NCBI GenBank assembly: GCA_018417955.1
Contig: JACTVC010000027.1
Span: 248,001 to 312,000, forward strand
Direction of reading: 5' to 3'
DNA from: Laccaria trichodermophora
Taxonomy: Eukaryota; Basidiomycota; Agaricomycetes; Agaricales; Hydnangiaceae
DNA: 64,000 nt
Shown piece by piece: positions 35,479 to 47,306 of this stretch. The position numbers and the translations under genes were made by a program. Under the pieces are notes generated by a model, which saw nothing but the letters and a program-made list of their open reading frames with translations, searched no databases and had not been told where the DNA came from. How positions within the stretch are numbered: position 1 is the stretch's first letter; each line of letters starts with the position of its first letter.

Positions 35479-36136
35479 ACGCAGAGCGGCAGCGGAAGCG
35501 GACGCAGAGCGCTAAGATAGGCTAAAATTGGAACCTGAGTTCAAGGCGCTGAAAATGTGTCGTGTACGTATCATGAGCTATCATCAATCGTTGAAACGTC
35601 ACTTGAATGAAATATAAAAGGTTGTGGTGCCGAAAAGCTAAGGCTAGTGACATCTTCAAGTCGGGCATGTCTCTGAGGCCTTTGAAAGGTAGTGCAACTC
35701 TACCTTAAGGTGTGTGAATATAAATTCAACTTGGGAAAAATTCGTCCGTGTCAGGCCGGGAAATCTGCTTGATTTGCGAGGAGATGGGGGCCATTAGTCG
35801 CCCGACAATAACTTAAGAATAAAAGAGGGGACGAACAGACGCACATCAAAAGGATCAGTTTTCCTGGAATGGATTGGCTATACCGTCGACTGCGCCTCTA
35901 GGGTCAGACAACCTGTTGTCGACGACTGTGATCGCGGACGAAATCATATGTGGTGATGATTTGGATGGGGTGAAACGAATTGAATCAGGATGGGCTACAT
36001 AGCAAAATTCCGGGATGATGATGATGGTCGAGGACAATGTTGACGTCGATCAAATTCGCGTTGATCGATCAACGTTTGTTTTCTTCTCAAGTTACACTGT
36101 GTAGCAACCTTAAAGCTTACATAATCGATAATCGAT
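35479..36136. other. Region 3' of AMP deaminase copy B
   Basis: It matches 7605-7960 and then 8875-8990, with a different ~100-bp junction between them. No gene. Confidence 0.5.
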
Positions 36137-36143
36137 CATAATC

Positions 36144-37329
36144 CCCAGTGAAAACCGGCTCTGTTCCCAGCTGCAATTATCTGCGGATTCCTGGTGAATA
36201 TCGGAGTTGGTCGGCAGAGCAGAAAGGTGCTGATAAACTGGGATTTTGTCCCTCTTGCGGATTTTTTTCCGCGAGGCTCTGCCTTAAAAGCCACCATTTC
36301 GGTAGATAACAGCCAAAAATTCTGCTTGAATCGGTTCCTTTCCGCCTCCACCTGCACTTTTCAGTCGTTATCTGTGCCTGGTAAATATTTTGTATTGGTT
36401 CAGAACATCGGCTATTTTCCGTGGCTATCTGCAAGTCCCTGCCACTGCAGTACATCCCCAAACACATATCCACCTATATACCCCCGTGCCGCTACGCGAC
36501 GCAACAACCGATAACTCGAACGATTCTCGTGCACCATCATCTCCACCACCATCCGTCCCTTCGACTGACAAGGCTCTTCCCCGAAGCAGCTGTGAATGGG
36601 GAGGGAACACAGAAGGAAGGATATCAATTTGTGAGTTAACCTGGACTGAAAATATCACGCACCTCGATGAATGCGTCGACGCCGCCGAGCAGGATCGAGT
36701 CAAAATATGGCGCATATATGCATGAAAAAAGGTCAGAGCTTTATCTAATTGTGCCAAAAAAACAACTTACTGACATGTTGCGCCAGACGCGTTCTCCCAT
36801 ACGCGTTCTCTCGCAGTCAGCGAAAAGCGTTCTACCGTACACGTCCGCTCGCAGTCAGAGAACGCGTATGGCCGGCTTCTATACATAACGGTGAAAATTT
36901 AGTGATTCAAACAGGAAGGTACTTACGGCGAATCAAGTTCATGATGCCTGCCACATCGATGATTGTTCCGATACGGCCGCGAGGGGCTTGCTGAGGGATG
37001 CGCGGAGTGATGTGCTAGAAGTCCTGCAAGACAGAATGATGGAGGAGAAGATGGGGGAAGGGGGGAAAGAGGGGGAATTGGTAATCACTTGACGATGTCT
37101 ACTATATATGTGATCACCCAGAGTCGACTTGCGAATAAGAATTTTGAATGGAAAGATGTTGGAAACTTGGAATACTTATGTCAACTTGAGATAAAGCAGT
37201 CGGTGATGGAAAGAAGTCCTTCGGTTGATGCCGGAAATCTCACCTAGGTGCGGATTCTCGCCGATTTTGTCCTCCGTCATCGATATTTGCGGATCAGTGC
37301 GGAGCGGTGCAGAGCCGGTTTTCACTGGG
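36144..37329. mobile_element. hAT-like non-autonomous element, 1.2 kb
   Basis: A perfect ~20-bp terminal inverted repeat beginning CCCAGTGAAAACC. CATAATC flanks both ends (36137-36143 and 37330-37336), and an eighth base may match if the first C is assigned to the target. Arm A lacks it. The subterminal regions contain repeated TGCGGAT motifs. Near 36796-36871 there is an internal inverted repeat (CATACGCGTTCTCT and its complement). Several short frames exist but none resembles a transposase. Confidence 0.87.
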
Positions 37330-37336
37330 CATAATC

Positions 37337-39833
37337 CCTTACTTACCGCCAAACCTACCTACAGTTTGCGTGCCTCGGATTTACTCTCAATTTACTCTTC
37401 AGATCTGAGACTCAAGCTGTCCAGCGCTCCTTGTCGACACTCTGTCTTTGAATGCTGACACAGGCAATTGAAGGATCACGCGCACGCATACACAAACTTC
37501 TAAGCGGGTAAAGGTCTTGCAAAGTCGACTGCGTCAGGGATATACGATGCGGAATGGTCTATGGCAGCGGTACGTATGTATCCAGATCCATTCAGCTCAT
37601 TTTCGGCTCATAACTCTCGTCTCTCTCCGCCAGTGAGGCCATGCCAGTTTCCTCGTGTCCCATGTCCCAAGAACGTTTCACCGCCGTAACCCTCGTCCGC
37701 GGATGATTTTGTAAGCCCTGTCGCTGCGTCAACTACCCCCTTAAGTGAAAAGAGAGATCGACGACTAACGGAGAGGGAGTTTGGTGGCGACACCGATTGG
37801 GGCTACGTATGCAACTGTCTTTTCACTGAAGTTAACGGTACGTGACTTTCTTCAAAGTGCCCATCTTCTGATCATCTGTTTTACAGCTCGCCTCGTGCAC
37901 CATACTCCCCTTCAAATCAACGCAGGTGTCTTTGGGACATTCTTAAACCGGAATACCCCCTATAACAACGTATTGAGGACGATGGACGATGGAGCGTAGG
38001 TCTTCATGGCGCAGAGGAGAGGCTAGTCGTCCAACGGTGGACGTTTTGCGTTGTTTAACAGGTGAGTATCCATGCACATGCTTCAGGTGACGCTTCCCTT
38101 TTTTTAAAAGACCATTACCAGAGGCTGGTTCACCCATCTGTCCAACTCCCGCGGCGATCGGCTCCCCCGTGCTTCGTGACGACGCTGTCCTCCTGTCCAC
38201 CCCACTTAGACCTCAGCAGTCCGAAGCTCCACCAACAGCTCGCCCTAAAGACAACAATCCAGTGGTAATGCGATACCCCATTGCTGCCAGGCCCGTTCAC
38301 AAGTTACGATCGCCGACGGAATGAGTACGATGGAAGGTCCGAAGTCTTACATATCGAACGCTGGTACCACAATGAGACATCTATGCACCACTGGAGCTTC
38401 TTGCGTTCGGTACGACATGCTGTTCCCTCTTGTCGATGAGCTGATTCATTGGTCTTTGTAGGATCCGTGACGTGGCGAGGCCCAGTCTGCAGGAAACCAA
38501 GACCATCCTTGCGACCCCCATCGTTCGTCGTATGCCATAGGGAACTCTTGTCCTCATACAGCGTATGAAATATGACCCGCGCCCGTGCGGATTAATAAGG
38601 AGGGTAGTAGGGGCGGTGAGAATTGTGCCCATGTCTCATTTTTATCTATTCGTGAGTCCTCACCCCCTCATCTTTAGAATCCTAGGATAACGGCGCACTT
38701 CCTGAATCGCTGTGACTTTGAATCGATCAGTTCTGTGCCACATTCAACCTTCAGCTCCCAGGCCTCAAGTACAACTGATCATGACGGCCCCACGGATGCT
38801 TTGGGCTCTGCAAGGCCTTACGGGTTTCCTACCATCAGTAGGTGAGTTGATTGTCGTCCTGCTGCCTTACTTGGTGCAAGTTTTATGTGGATCTTCCCAG
38901 CACTCATAGATCCTACGTACGATAGTACTTACGCGTAATGTCTAGATCCAAGGCAACGCAGCCAGGCGTTCGAACAGCGCCGTTCCCCTGGGGGAAGGCT
39001 TTTGTTGTTCAAGGCGACGGCATCATAAATGAGGAGCATGTAGACTTGACGGGAAAGTACAGGACGCGGGGACCAACGTCTCCGAAAAATCACCACTTCC
39101 CCCGTGCCACCTACAACTCTCTCGACACTCCGGTTCTCAACCCTGCCATGCAACGTATAGGTGGTCCCCGATGGACCAGAGATGTAGGCGAGTCATAAAA
39201 TACTTCTGCGGCCACAGCCGCGATAGAATACATTCACAGCTCCGAAGCGGTTGTCCTCAAATCTGAAAAAGCCTAGAGCGCGCGTTTTGGAATGAGGTAA
39301 AAGAGGTGCATGATGATGATTATAAGTGGAATGCTCTGCTTGTCGTAAGAAGCTCTTGCCGTTCCGAAGAGGGCGATTTGAGCCAGTCGTGTATTAGCTT
39401 CATCAGCCGCGGATGAGGACGACGAGAGGTCTAGAAGACGCCTGGGTAAAATGGCGCAGACAAAGGTGGGCGTGAAAAGACCTGCTGCTCTGGCACGACC
39501 TGGGATGAGCTATCTGCTGAGTTCTCCCTACGTCGCTGGCGACGATGATGAGAATTGGAAAGGGTATATGAAGAGATATGAGCACGGCTGACTGCAGGTG
39601 CCAGTGGTTCGATTTATATCCACCACATCATGACGTCATCATTCAGTGTCATCATACCAGTTGCTGCAGCGAAAGCCTAGGTGCGATGGCAGGCAAATTT
39701 CGCTTTACATACTCCATCCATATACCACAAGCTCTATAACTAATAAAGTATACTATAAACACGACATTTCGGGGCCTACAACAAGATAAGGTAAGCATAC
39801 ATACATACAACCCACCTCCATCTCCCCATCTCA
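37337..39833. other. Degenerate duplicated sequence, counterpart of 12753-14957
   Basis: Up to 37495 it equals the left flank of the transposon in arm A; ACTTCTAA at 37496-37503 is the empty target site. The rest equals 12761-14957 with indels. An open stretch at about 38938-39198 (HVDLTGKYRTRGPTSPKNHH, then SLDTPVLNPAMQ) reads more like protein than its arm A copy, which is shortened. I do not recognise it. Confidence 0.45.
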
Positions 39834-41447
39834 CTACACCCTCTTCCCCTCCCCATTCCCACTCCTCCAAACACCCATCTTATCCCTCTTCTTCACCGTA
39901 AAACACGCAATCCCAAGATACTCCGTAATATCCCTAATCACAAGCGTAACAAACCTCGCATACGCAACGAACGAAATCACCAGCGTAACCCACACCACGA
40001 CACTCGTATTCCGTATCGACGTCTGCAAGAACGGTGCCCTTCCAAACAACCTCGGGATATTCGCGTCGAGCGCAGCGAGGGCGCTCCAGACCCAGATCCA
40101 GTCCCACACGGGGAAGGGCGTGCTAGTCACATGCGCCAAGATCATCCTTCCGACTTGATGTGCGAATTGCAAACCCCACGCACAAAGGAAGGGAACGAAA
40201 GCGGCGGAGTGGAGGATGTACGAGTTGTTGTACTCTGGATGGGAGAGCCACGCTACCTGCACGAGCACCGTGAAGAGGAATGGGAGGAGGAGGAGTAAGG
40301 GGTAGGTGGTGAATCGTGCGTTGTTGGGGTTGATGCTAGTTGTGAGGAGGCGTGCTTTTCGACGTGCGGTGCGGACGTTGTTGTAGCTTGCGAGAATGTT
40401 GAAAGCTAGGCCGATGCCGCCAAAGACCATGAACAACTCGTTCAACGGGAGATTGGGGAGTTTGGAGATGATCGGGAGATGTTCGAGTTTGGTTATCGTC
40501 CAGATTCTGTTCTCCCATACTGTCGGGCCTGCGCATCGGTGTCAATCGCGTGAAGAAAGGAATGGCGGTGGAAACTCGCCAAAGATCCCAGTGACGATGT
40601 ATATCGTAACAATCATCAAAATCCCTTCGACAGGGCCGGAGACGTAACTGAGGAAGAGTTGGCCAGTGTGGTACTCCTCCCAGGTTGTCAAGTAAAAATT
40701 GGCAAGGGTGGCTATTTGTGAAGACACCGTCCACCAAGAACGTCCGAGACCAAGAGCGCGGGAGGCGAGGATACATTCGAGGGTAGTGTTCAGCGCGTCA
40801 CACCCTACAATGTAACAAATCAGCCTGGCACCAATCACAAGAGCATAACGCGTACCATGATCGAACATCTCCCCCAGCGGTCCAGACATCCCCGTTCGAC
40901 GCGCCTGCTTCCTACATCCAATCATCATTGGCACAACAACATCCACCGTCAACTCTGCACATACCCATCTATCGCATCCAAACTCTGGTACAGGAACAAT
41001 CCGATAGCCCATCTGTATCCCCTTTGTGAGCACGACGAATAGAATGGAATCAATCGATGGGAACAAAACATACGTGAAATACACCCATCGCGGTGGGTTA
41101 TAACTCCCTTCTTTTTCAGTGAGGTATAGAGGGTCGTAGTAGAGTAGCGTGAAGAAGTTGAAGAAGACTATTGAGAGGCCTATGAGTGTTATCTGTTCAT
41201 TCCAAAACTCATCGTCAGTCGTCACACGTTTCATGGGACAAGCGTACGGTGTTGGGTGCCACGGAGTGTGGCCATAGCGTTACGAACCACGTCCAGAATG
41301 GGTTGAGGATGTATCGCGAGACTAGGGATCTTTTTTGAGTCCAGTCAGCTTGGAACAACACAAAGAAAAGAAGAAGACGCACTTATCAACACCCTTATAC
41401 TGATACTTTTTGAGGTTTTCTAGTGAGTGCTGTGGTATATACCCCAT
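39834..41447 (-). CDS. EPT1: CDP-alcohol phosphotransferase (ethanolamine/choline phosphotransferase)
   Basis: It catalyses the last Kennedy-pathway step, joining CDP-ethanolamine or CDP-choline to diacylglycerol in ER/Golgi membranes. Exons (minus): 41447-41383, 41329-41248, 41192-41074, 41012-40965, 40911-40856, 40804-40580 and 40528-39834; 1290 nt, 429 aa. It starts MGYIPQHSLENLKKYQYKGV and has VSRYILNPFW and PNTITLIGL. Residues around 120-145 read DGKQARRTGMSGPLGEMFDH followed by GCD, which fits the family signature DGxxAR(8)G(3)D(3)D exactly. SWWTVSSQIATLANFY and TWEEYHTG follow, then several hydrophobic helices. The intron at 40579-40529 uses a GC donor (GCGAGT), which is the only choice that keeps GIFGPTVWENR in frame. 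EPT1 and CPT1 types cannot be told apart here. It is the only intact copy; arm A has a stump. Confidence 0.92.
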
Positions 41448-41695
41448 CTCGACTCGTCTCTTCTATTTCGTTGTCTGTCGTAAAGTAGCCCGTGGAAAGG
41501 ATATAGGACGTCAGCCTCGACGACTAGACGACGACACGATGTTGGAGATGACGATGAGGAGAGGAGGAGAAAATCGGGCAATGACGAACGTTTCCAAGCT
41601 TTTTTGACGTCACGTGTACATATGGTGTTGAAGCGGTCCGGGGATGGCCGGTATCCACGATGACGCCGAGAACTCCAAAGCCAACCTCTCGTTAG

Positions 41696-42437
41696 CAGTG
41701 TTGTCATTGACCCGGGTCTGACCGGGTCAGTCAAAGGGTCAGTCAGATCCTTGACTGACCTGGGTCAAGAGTTTTCGTGGGATAACGGAAAACTCGGGCC
41801 GAGAGGGTGCCTCATACATCCCGGGCCACAGGTGCAGATATTTGGGAGATTCCTCGGATTTGAAGTACGAAAAATAAGATTTCTTTATTATAAAGTAGCT
41901 ACCTCGAATCCTATAGAATACCAATCCTTCTTCCGAGTTCTCAGTCGAAGGTTCGGGATACAAGAAGAGGAGCTATGTTGCGAGTGCACCGCAGTGGTGG
42001 ATTGGCTAAGACCGGCACTCCCCCCTTGCGCAAGCTTCACGAACTGCCGTTTGCTTAGCTCAGATGTTCACGCTGACACGATGCGTTAGGATGTGTGTGC
42101 TCGATCTGGAAATTTGTGTAGGTGTGGTCCTGCAGATACGACTTTGAGGGCATAAGTAGTACAGATTTCAGCCTCCCACATTTGAGCTGACTTATTCGGT
42201 ACCAATTTGTTTCAAAGTTGAATTGTCGTTGTCCTTGCTCCATTCTAATCTACCCAGCGTCCAAGCGCCATTCTTCCAACGTTCTTCTCATCATTCTCGA
42301 GGTCTTCAGCATCACTTACATTATGTCATCGCTGTTCAACGTGACCTTTGCGTGACATTGACCCCCTTGACCTTTTTTGACTGACCCTTTGACTTGACCT
42401 TTTTTTTGACGGGGTCAAACAGGTCAAGACAACACTG
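41696..42437. mobile_element. hAT-like MITE, 742 bp, uninterrupted relative of 17378-25269
   Basis: It starts CAGTGTTGTC and ends with the complement CAACACTG. The flanks CTCGTTAG (41688-41695) and CTCGTTAA (42438-42445) match at 7 of 8 positions. Subterminal repeats of the GGGTCAGTCA / TTGACTGACC kind cluster at both ends and may be transposase binding sites. It has no coding capacity. It gives the empty-site sequence (CCCCCTTGACC) that shows where the CACTG element landed in its relative. Confidence 0.9.
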
Positions 42438-42445
42438 CTCGTTAA

Positions 42446-42730
42446 TATTACCAACTCGAGCTTTCCTGTCAAGCATTCCGCCGCGGAATTTCTTCCATAG
42501 CAAGATCAATTCGTCGTTTTGTCTGATACCGACGAAAATTCCCCTCTGATCCTATAGACACATAGGTTACTTTATCCTAAACCCGCCTTTCTTTGAAAAC
42601 TCACAAAACCAGTCGAAAAACTTCCTTCAAAGCCTTTCAAATGTCAGTCGAAAAAAAATCACGGTCGAACATGGGAGAACACTTTCCAGACCCAGAGAGG
42701 CCGCAGGCGCACCACCTCAACACAATCCAT
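42446..42730. other. Intergenic, nothing recognised
   Basis: Short spacer between the MITE and the tRNA gene, with no clear structure. Confidence 0.5.
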
Positions 42731-42813
42731 AGCCCACCGCGAGGGTCGAACTCGCAGCCTTCAGATCTCCCGCCTTAAAAGTCTGACGCTCTATCCGATT
42801 GAGCTAGGCGGGC
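42731..42813 (-). tRNA. tRNA-Lys(UUU): tRNA-Lys (UUU) with 9-nt intron
   Basis: On the minus strand the acceptor GCCCGCC pairs with GGTGGGC (one G-T). The D stem is GCTC/GAGC, the anticodon stem TCAGA/TCTGA, and the T arm GCGAG-TTCGACC-CTCGC. The anticodon TTT is at 42779-42777. Nine extra bases (42775-42767) sit after position 37, the usual place of nuclear tRNA introns. The body resembles eukaryotic tRNA-Lys. Confidence 0.93.
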
Positions 42814-43862
42814 TTGAAGTTTGAAGCGTGAGCCAGTGACCACGCGTGCGTGTTTCGTACCACTCTTCGTCCCTTCATACTAAAGCAAGACCTCAAAGAG
42901 TTGGTTTACCTCGCGTTTGTTGGAAGCTGGCGCTATTCTCCAAAAAGCCACAGAGCATTCAATGGGTGCGAGATCCCAAGTTGCGGTTGCGTAATGGTCT
43001 GGACTCTGAAGTAATTAACCCTCTTAGCCCTTGAACGATAACCGAACGTCACATAGTACCTACTATGTAATGTTTAGAGTGGGCAAGAGTGGGGACTATG
43101 TGACCGAGCGTCAACCAGAATACACCAAGCCATAGATGGTTGGCGTATATATACACCGGAGAATGTGGGGCTCCGGAAAGTTTTGGGTATTCGAAGTTAG
43201 GTGACAGTGTGTCTTGTTCTCCAAATGGCCTATGCCTCTTTTCAAAAATAGCTTGCAGCAAGGGAAGACCTACATAAGGTCGATCCTAGACCACCTGGGA
43301 ACCCAGACATATGTTTGGTTGGGGAGCACCTATGCAATCGGGTACGTCCTCAGCTGTCAGGTTTGACATATGGTTATGGAGCCCGAACATGAAGCTCGAA
43401 TTTGGGGCACGACGAGGCGCGACGGTTCTCGGTAGTTCCAGAAGACTTTTGTAGATGGCGTTCCTTGTCTTTGAAATGATAGCGGGTCCGACGCCCGTTA
43501 TCGGAGGATGCATGATGGCATTGATGGGCGGCCGTGCTGCCATGCGGGTTTAAGTATAACGTGCCCATGCAGGGCCCTCGAAGTTCAACGTCCAACTTTG
43601 ATGCGAAAGCGGACTAGAAGGTGCCTTGTTTTTTGTCATACGGCTCCATTGCCTTTCTAGTCGCAGCGTAGACGGTTAGACCACATGGACCATGGTGGGT
43701 CTGAAAATGCTAGGAAGCGCTGGTCCGGTCTGGTACATAATTCAAATACGAGCAAACCTAAATCCTTACTCCCCTGTTGTTAACCACCATCCTCCGCTGC
43801 CAAGTCCTGAGGGTAATCAGGCCATCTGCCCTCTCCAGGTCCTCGCCCCCTGGCTATATTAT
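42814..43862. other. Intergenic, nothing recognised
   Basis: Only short frames without family resemblance. The last part is the upstream region of the DUF6533-like gene. An in-frame ATG at 43692 could extend that gene by 57 residues. Confidence 0.5.
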
Positions 43863-45557
43863 ATGGATGGCTCTGGCAACGACATTCCTTTCACGATCCT
43901 TCAAATGTGTGTTTCAGTTCAGACTTAAGAAGGTTAAAGCGCTAATTTGAAAATTGTAGATTGCGACATAACTATCTTCATTTCTTTGCTATAAGTAAGT
44001 CTCCTCCGTCTCCATTCTTTCCGTGCAATTCATTTCATCATCTTCAGCGTGTTTGTACTACGATCATTTCTTGACTTTCGGTAAGGTTCGCCAATGCACT
44101 TGCTGAATGAGCGTTGACAGAAACTCTCCAGAGGGAGAAGTAGAATTCATATGGAAGAGACGGAAGAGTCATAGCTCGTTGTGGTTCTTTCTCAATCGGT
44201 ACCTTGCGTTCTTTGGGAACTTGGTGGTCACGGTACTGGGGTTAACAACGCTTTCCGATGCGGTGCGCCTCCTTCCGCCTTTCTCCTCATCTCACTTCTA
44301 ATGACCAGTATCACAGAGGTTGTTATTCTTACGATATCAGACCGAAATGAGTCTCACATCGTATTTGGACAGCTGTAGACACTACAGTCTCTTTCGACAG
44401 ATATTACTTATCGTACAACAGGTTATTGTTTGCAGTACGTTGGATCTCACTCCGCTCATCTCCAGTGCTAATCAATCCCCAGCTCTTCTTACGCTTCGGA
44501 CGTACGCCCTCTACGGACGGTCTTCGCGAGTCCTGAGGTTTCTGCTCGGAAGCGGGTTTGTTCTGGCAGGAGTCGGCTTGGTACGTCTTCGACTTGAACT
44601 CTCAACTAGCAATATCTGACCAGTTAAGTGGGCCATGTTCGGACAAAAAAGCGCCCCTTCACAAATAGGCAGTGGGTGTCATACTGGACTGTCAAAAATA
44701 ACGTACGTGGCTCTGGTCGGCTCCCAGTCTAAAATTGACAGGCCTCCTCCGTTTTAGCGCCATCCGTGAGTTTGTCGATATGGATACCTCATTCCATCGA
44801 ACTGAGATGTATATCAGGATTGGCGTCGGCATGGGAAGCTCTGTTCGTGTATGATTGTTTCATTTTTGGCCTTACCGTGGCCAAAGCCTGGTCAACTCGA
44901 AGGGATCATGACATCACTGGAATCAACGTTCCCCTCGTCACGCTCGTCCTCAGAGACGGTACGTACAACTGATGCTCTCATACGCGGATAATGCGCTGAC
45001 CTGACCTTAGGTGCCCTCTATTTCGCGTACGACATCCCATATTTTTACAACCCTTGGCGTGTATAACCTTTCTTTTTTAGTGTAATAGGATTTGGTAATT
45101 TTATGAATATGATTTCTTTCTATGTGAGTTTATCACCTCTCTTTCTCCGTTGTCTATAATTAATCAATCATGCGGCGATAGTTCGGTGGGGTAAGCAACA
45201 ATGGGATCTTGATATATATTCAATCTTCTCACCCACAAACAACAGCCTTTTCTTAGAGGCGGGTTTTCAACATTTGCAAGCAAGTAGGTGACATTCGTCT
45301 GGAACGGAAGCGCTGATTCGATTTCGAATCTCTATAGTTTGTCCGTCACAATGATGTCGCGGCTGATGCTCAACCTACATGAATCCGCGGAGGAGGGCAA
45401 TCCCTCGACCATACAAACCAACACGAACGTGGACTACGCATCGAATTACGAAACTGGCGTTGTGGAGCTCGACACTGTTTGTAGCAGCGCTATGATGGCA
45501 GGCATCAGCGCCCGGGGTCCGCCTTCCCTAGAGGAGGTCCAGCGGTCCATTCCGTGA
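43863..45557 (+). CDS. DUF6533-type seven-helix membrane protein
   Basis: Fourteen exons: 43863-43906, 43960-43994, 44048-44080, 44132-44262, 44341-44434, 44483-44580, 44629-44702, 44758-44765, 44818-44958, 45011-45026, 45081-45123, 45182-45190, 45245-45282 and 45338-45557; 984 nt, 327 aa, in frame. Typical family pieces: CLYYDHFLTF near the N-terminus, EVEFIWKRRKS, FFLNRYLAFFGN, FRQILLIVQQVIVC, LLTLRTYALYGRSSRVLRF, SAWEALFVYDCFIFGLTVAK, VTLVLRDGALYFAV, and SNLSVTMMSRLMLNLHES near the end. Such proteins are abundant in mushrooms, have about seven hydrophobic helices and have no known role. The exact borders of exons 4 and 5 are the least certain. Confidence 0.85.
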
Positions 45558-45827
45558 TCGACCTCTGTGAAATGAGCTCTACCCTGCCTCCGATACCATA
45601 GACTGGAGCTCATCACATTCTAATCACCATATCAATCCATCTCAAAAGTTCTACTATGTAATTCTGGACGCACCCACTCTTCTCCGGATCTAATGCCATA
45701 TGTGCAACTTTGTATTTAGGCATCCTGTTGTAGCTTACATTTTTTCGAGCCATCCATTCGACAATATTTATTGATCTAATTTATAGTGTACAAGATCCTC
45801 TCTTGATGAAGACTACAAAAACTCAAT

Positions 45828-47306
45828 TCAAGCCGACATTGGCAACACAAGCTTCTTTCTCGCCGCTGCCCCCTCTTCTGGAGTTGCCAGTATAAAATCC
45901 TTTTTCAGATACGCATGGGGCTTTGCTTCCTTGAACCCGCGAGCTTTCGATATGGCCACATCATTCTCAATGACCGGTTTCTAAAGAATCCCGTAAGTCG
46001 CCATGCAGATTTTCATTGCAGTTGTGATATTGAACTTACAACAACCAGTGAGGATTTGACGCCAAATACAGCATCGCTCGTAAGATATGAGTCACCCTCG
46101 AAATATACTGCAGTGGTGAGTGTTTCATAGCCCGGCGCCTGCGGGATAGCGCGACGTCAAGAATGAGCTCAAGGATCGCAAATCAAACCGTGGCCATACC
46201 TCAATCTGGATGTGCAGATGCGCTGGTCGCATGACATGTCTCCCCAGCTTGCTCAGCATGTTACCAACTGTCCCGTCGCTTGGAATTGGGTATGAGACCG
46301 GGCTGTATATTAGCGTCAGGGAGATGAGCCTCGGGTAGTGGAGGAAAAAGCGAACACGACAGCGCGGAACGCGTACGACCCGTCGTCGGCTGAATGGAGG
46401 CGACCTCTACAGTCGGGTACCTCCCGCGTAGAATACTGTAAACCGGTGAATATTGGAAATGGTGACTCCCATGAGAAGAAAGCATACCTGAGTGTCATAG
46501 AGGCCGTTACTGTCCGTCTCCCACGTATCAATCGTTGCGGCAGGGATGGGTACTCCACTCGTGTCAAGAACCGAGCCCTCAACGAACATGTACTCGCCCT
46601 TGCCCTCTGATGCGATGGAGTCCCCCTTTTGCACTGGGAGGCGCGGTGGGTACGATATTGAAAAAGTCTTTATGCCGACGTACCATCGTGAGCATCAGTA
46701 GTAAAAAAGGGACCAAGAACAGTGGATTCCGTCGCCTCCGCCGGTTTAGCGTGATTGATTGAGTCGACAAGGGCCGAAACACCAAGTGTATCGGATAGAA
46801 GGATAAATTCTTGAAATAAATTAAACCATTTTAAAGAGGCTCCATGCAGGAAAGATACAGACCTTGTCGGATGTCTGAGGACATCTTTCCGGTCTCTGTG
46901 AGAAATTGGATTGCGGTCCTTCGAGAGTGTTAGGATGTTAGAATCTACATTGCAGGTGGGGCACGCACATCCACTCTTCGGTCGTCAAAGAAGTCTCGCG
47001 GACGAAGTCGTGGAGGTGGTCGACCTGAATAATATTCGAGGGCCAGATAAGTATTCACAGCCGTTCCCCAAGCTTTCATGACGCACCAAGCTTTTGAAGA
47101 TAAACTTCATTCGTTCATCTTCACCTAAGGACACCTGATTGTATCTAGTAAAATTTCAAGGAGCATGAAGACTCACAGTTTGCGTTAATTGCGTGTACAT
47201 TCTGAGTGATGTTTTCTGCGGACATATCCAAAAATTTGGGAAGTTTGGAGAGGTCGATACCATGCTGAGCGGCGAGTTTACTGGCTTCAAGCGCAGCTTC
47301 TGACAT
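45828..47306 (-). CDS. Intradiol ring-cleavage dioxygenase
   Basis: It opens catechol-type rings (catechol, hydroxyquinol or related substrates) between the hydroxyls using non-haem Fe(III), in aromatic-compound breakdown. Ten exons (minus): 47306-47177, 47124-47087, 47024-46969, 46918-46863, 46809-46684, 46633-46488, 46435-46356, 46302-46200, 46138-46040 and 45980-45828; 987 nt, 328 aa. The N-terminal helical part has EEWMTAIQFLTETGKM and RQEFILLSDTLGVSALVD. Then TVLGPFF, IDTWETDSNGLYDTQYS, DCRGRLHSADDGSYAFRAV, SYPIPSDGTVG and RPAHLHIQI. The two Tyr (LYDTQ, SYPIP) and two His (HLH) are in the places of the iron ligands. There is no signal peptide, so it is likely cytosolic. It is divergent from the AT-hook gene, with 297 bp between starts. 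Confidence 0.92.

Larger units (their letters stand above)
27433..40365 (+). repeat. Segmental duplication, arm B (direct, partner 1-15503)
   Basis: Collinear with arm A. It lacks the 3.5-kb transposon of arm A (empty site at 37496-37503) and the ~900-bp block of 7960-8875. It carries instead a 1.2-kb element at 36144-37329 and about 500 bp at 29990-30490. Past 40365 it continues into the rest of the phosphotransferase gene, which arm A lacks. Confidence 0.93.
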
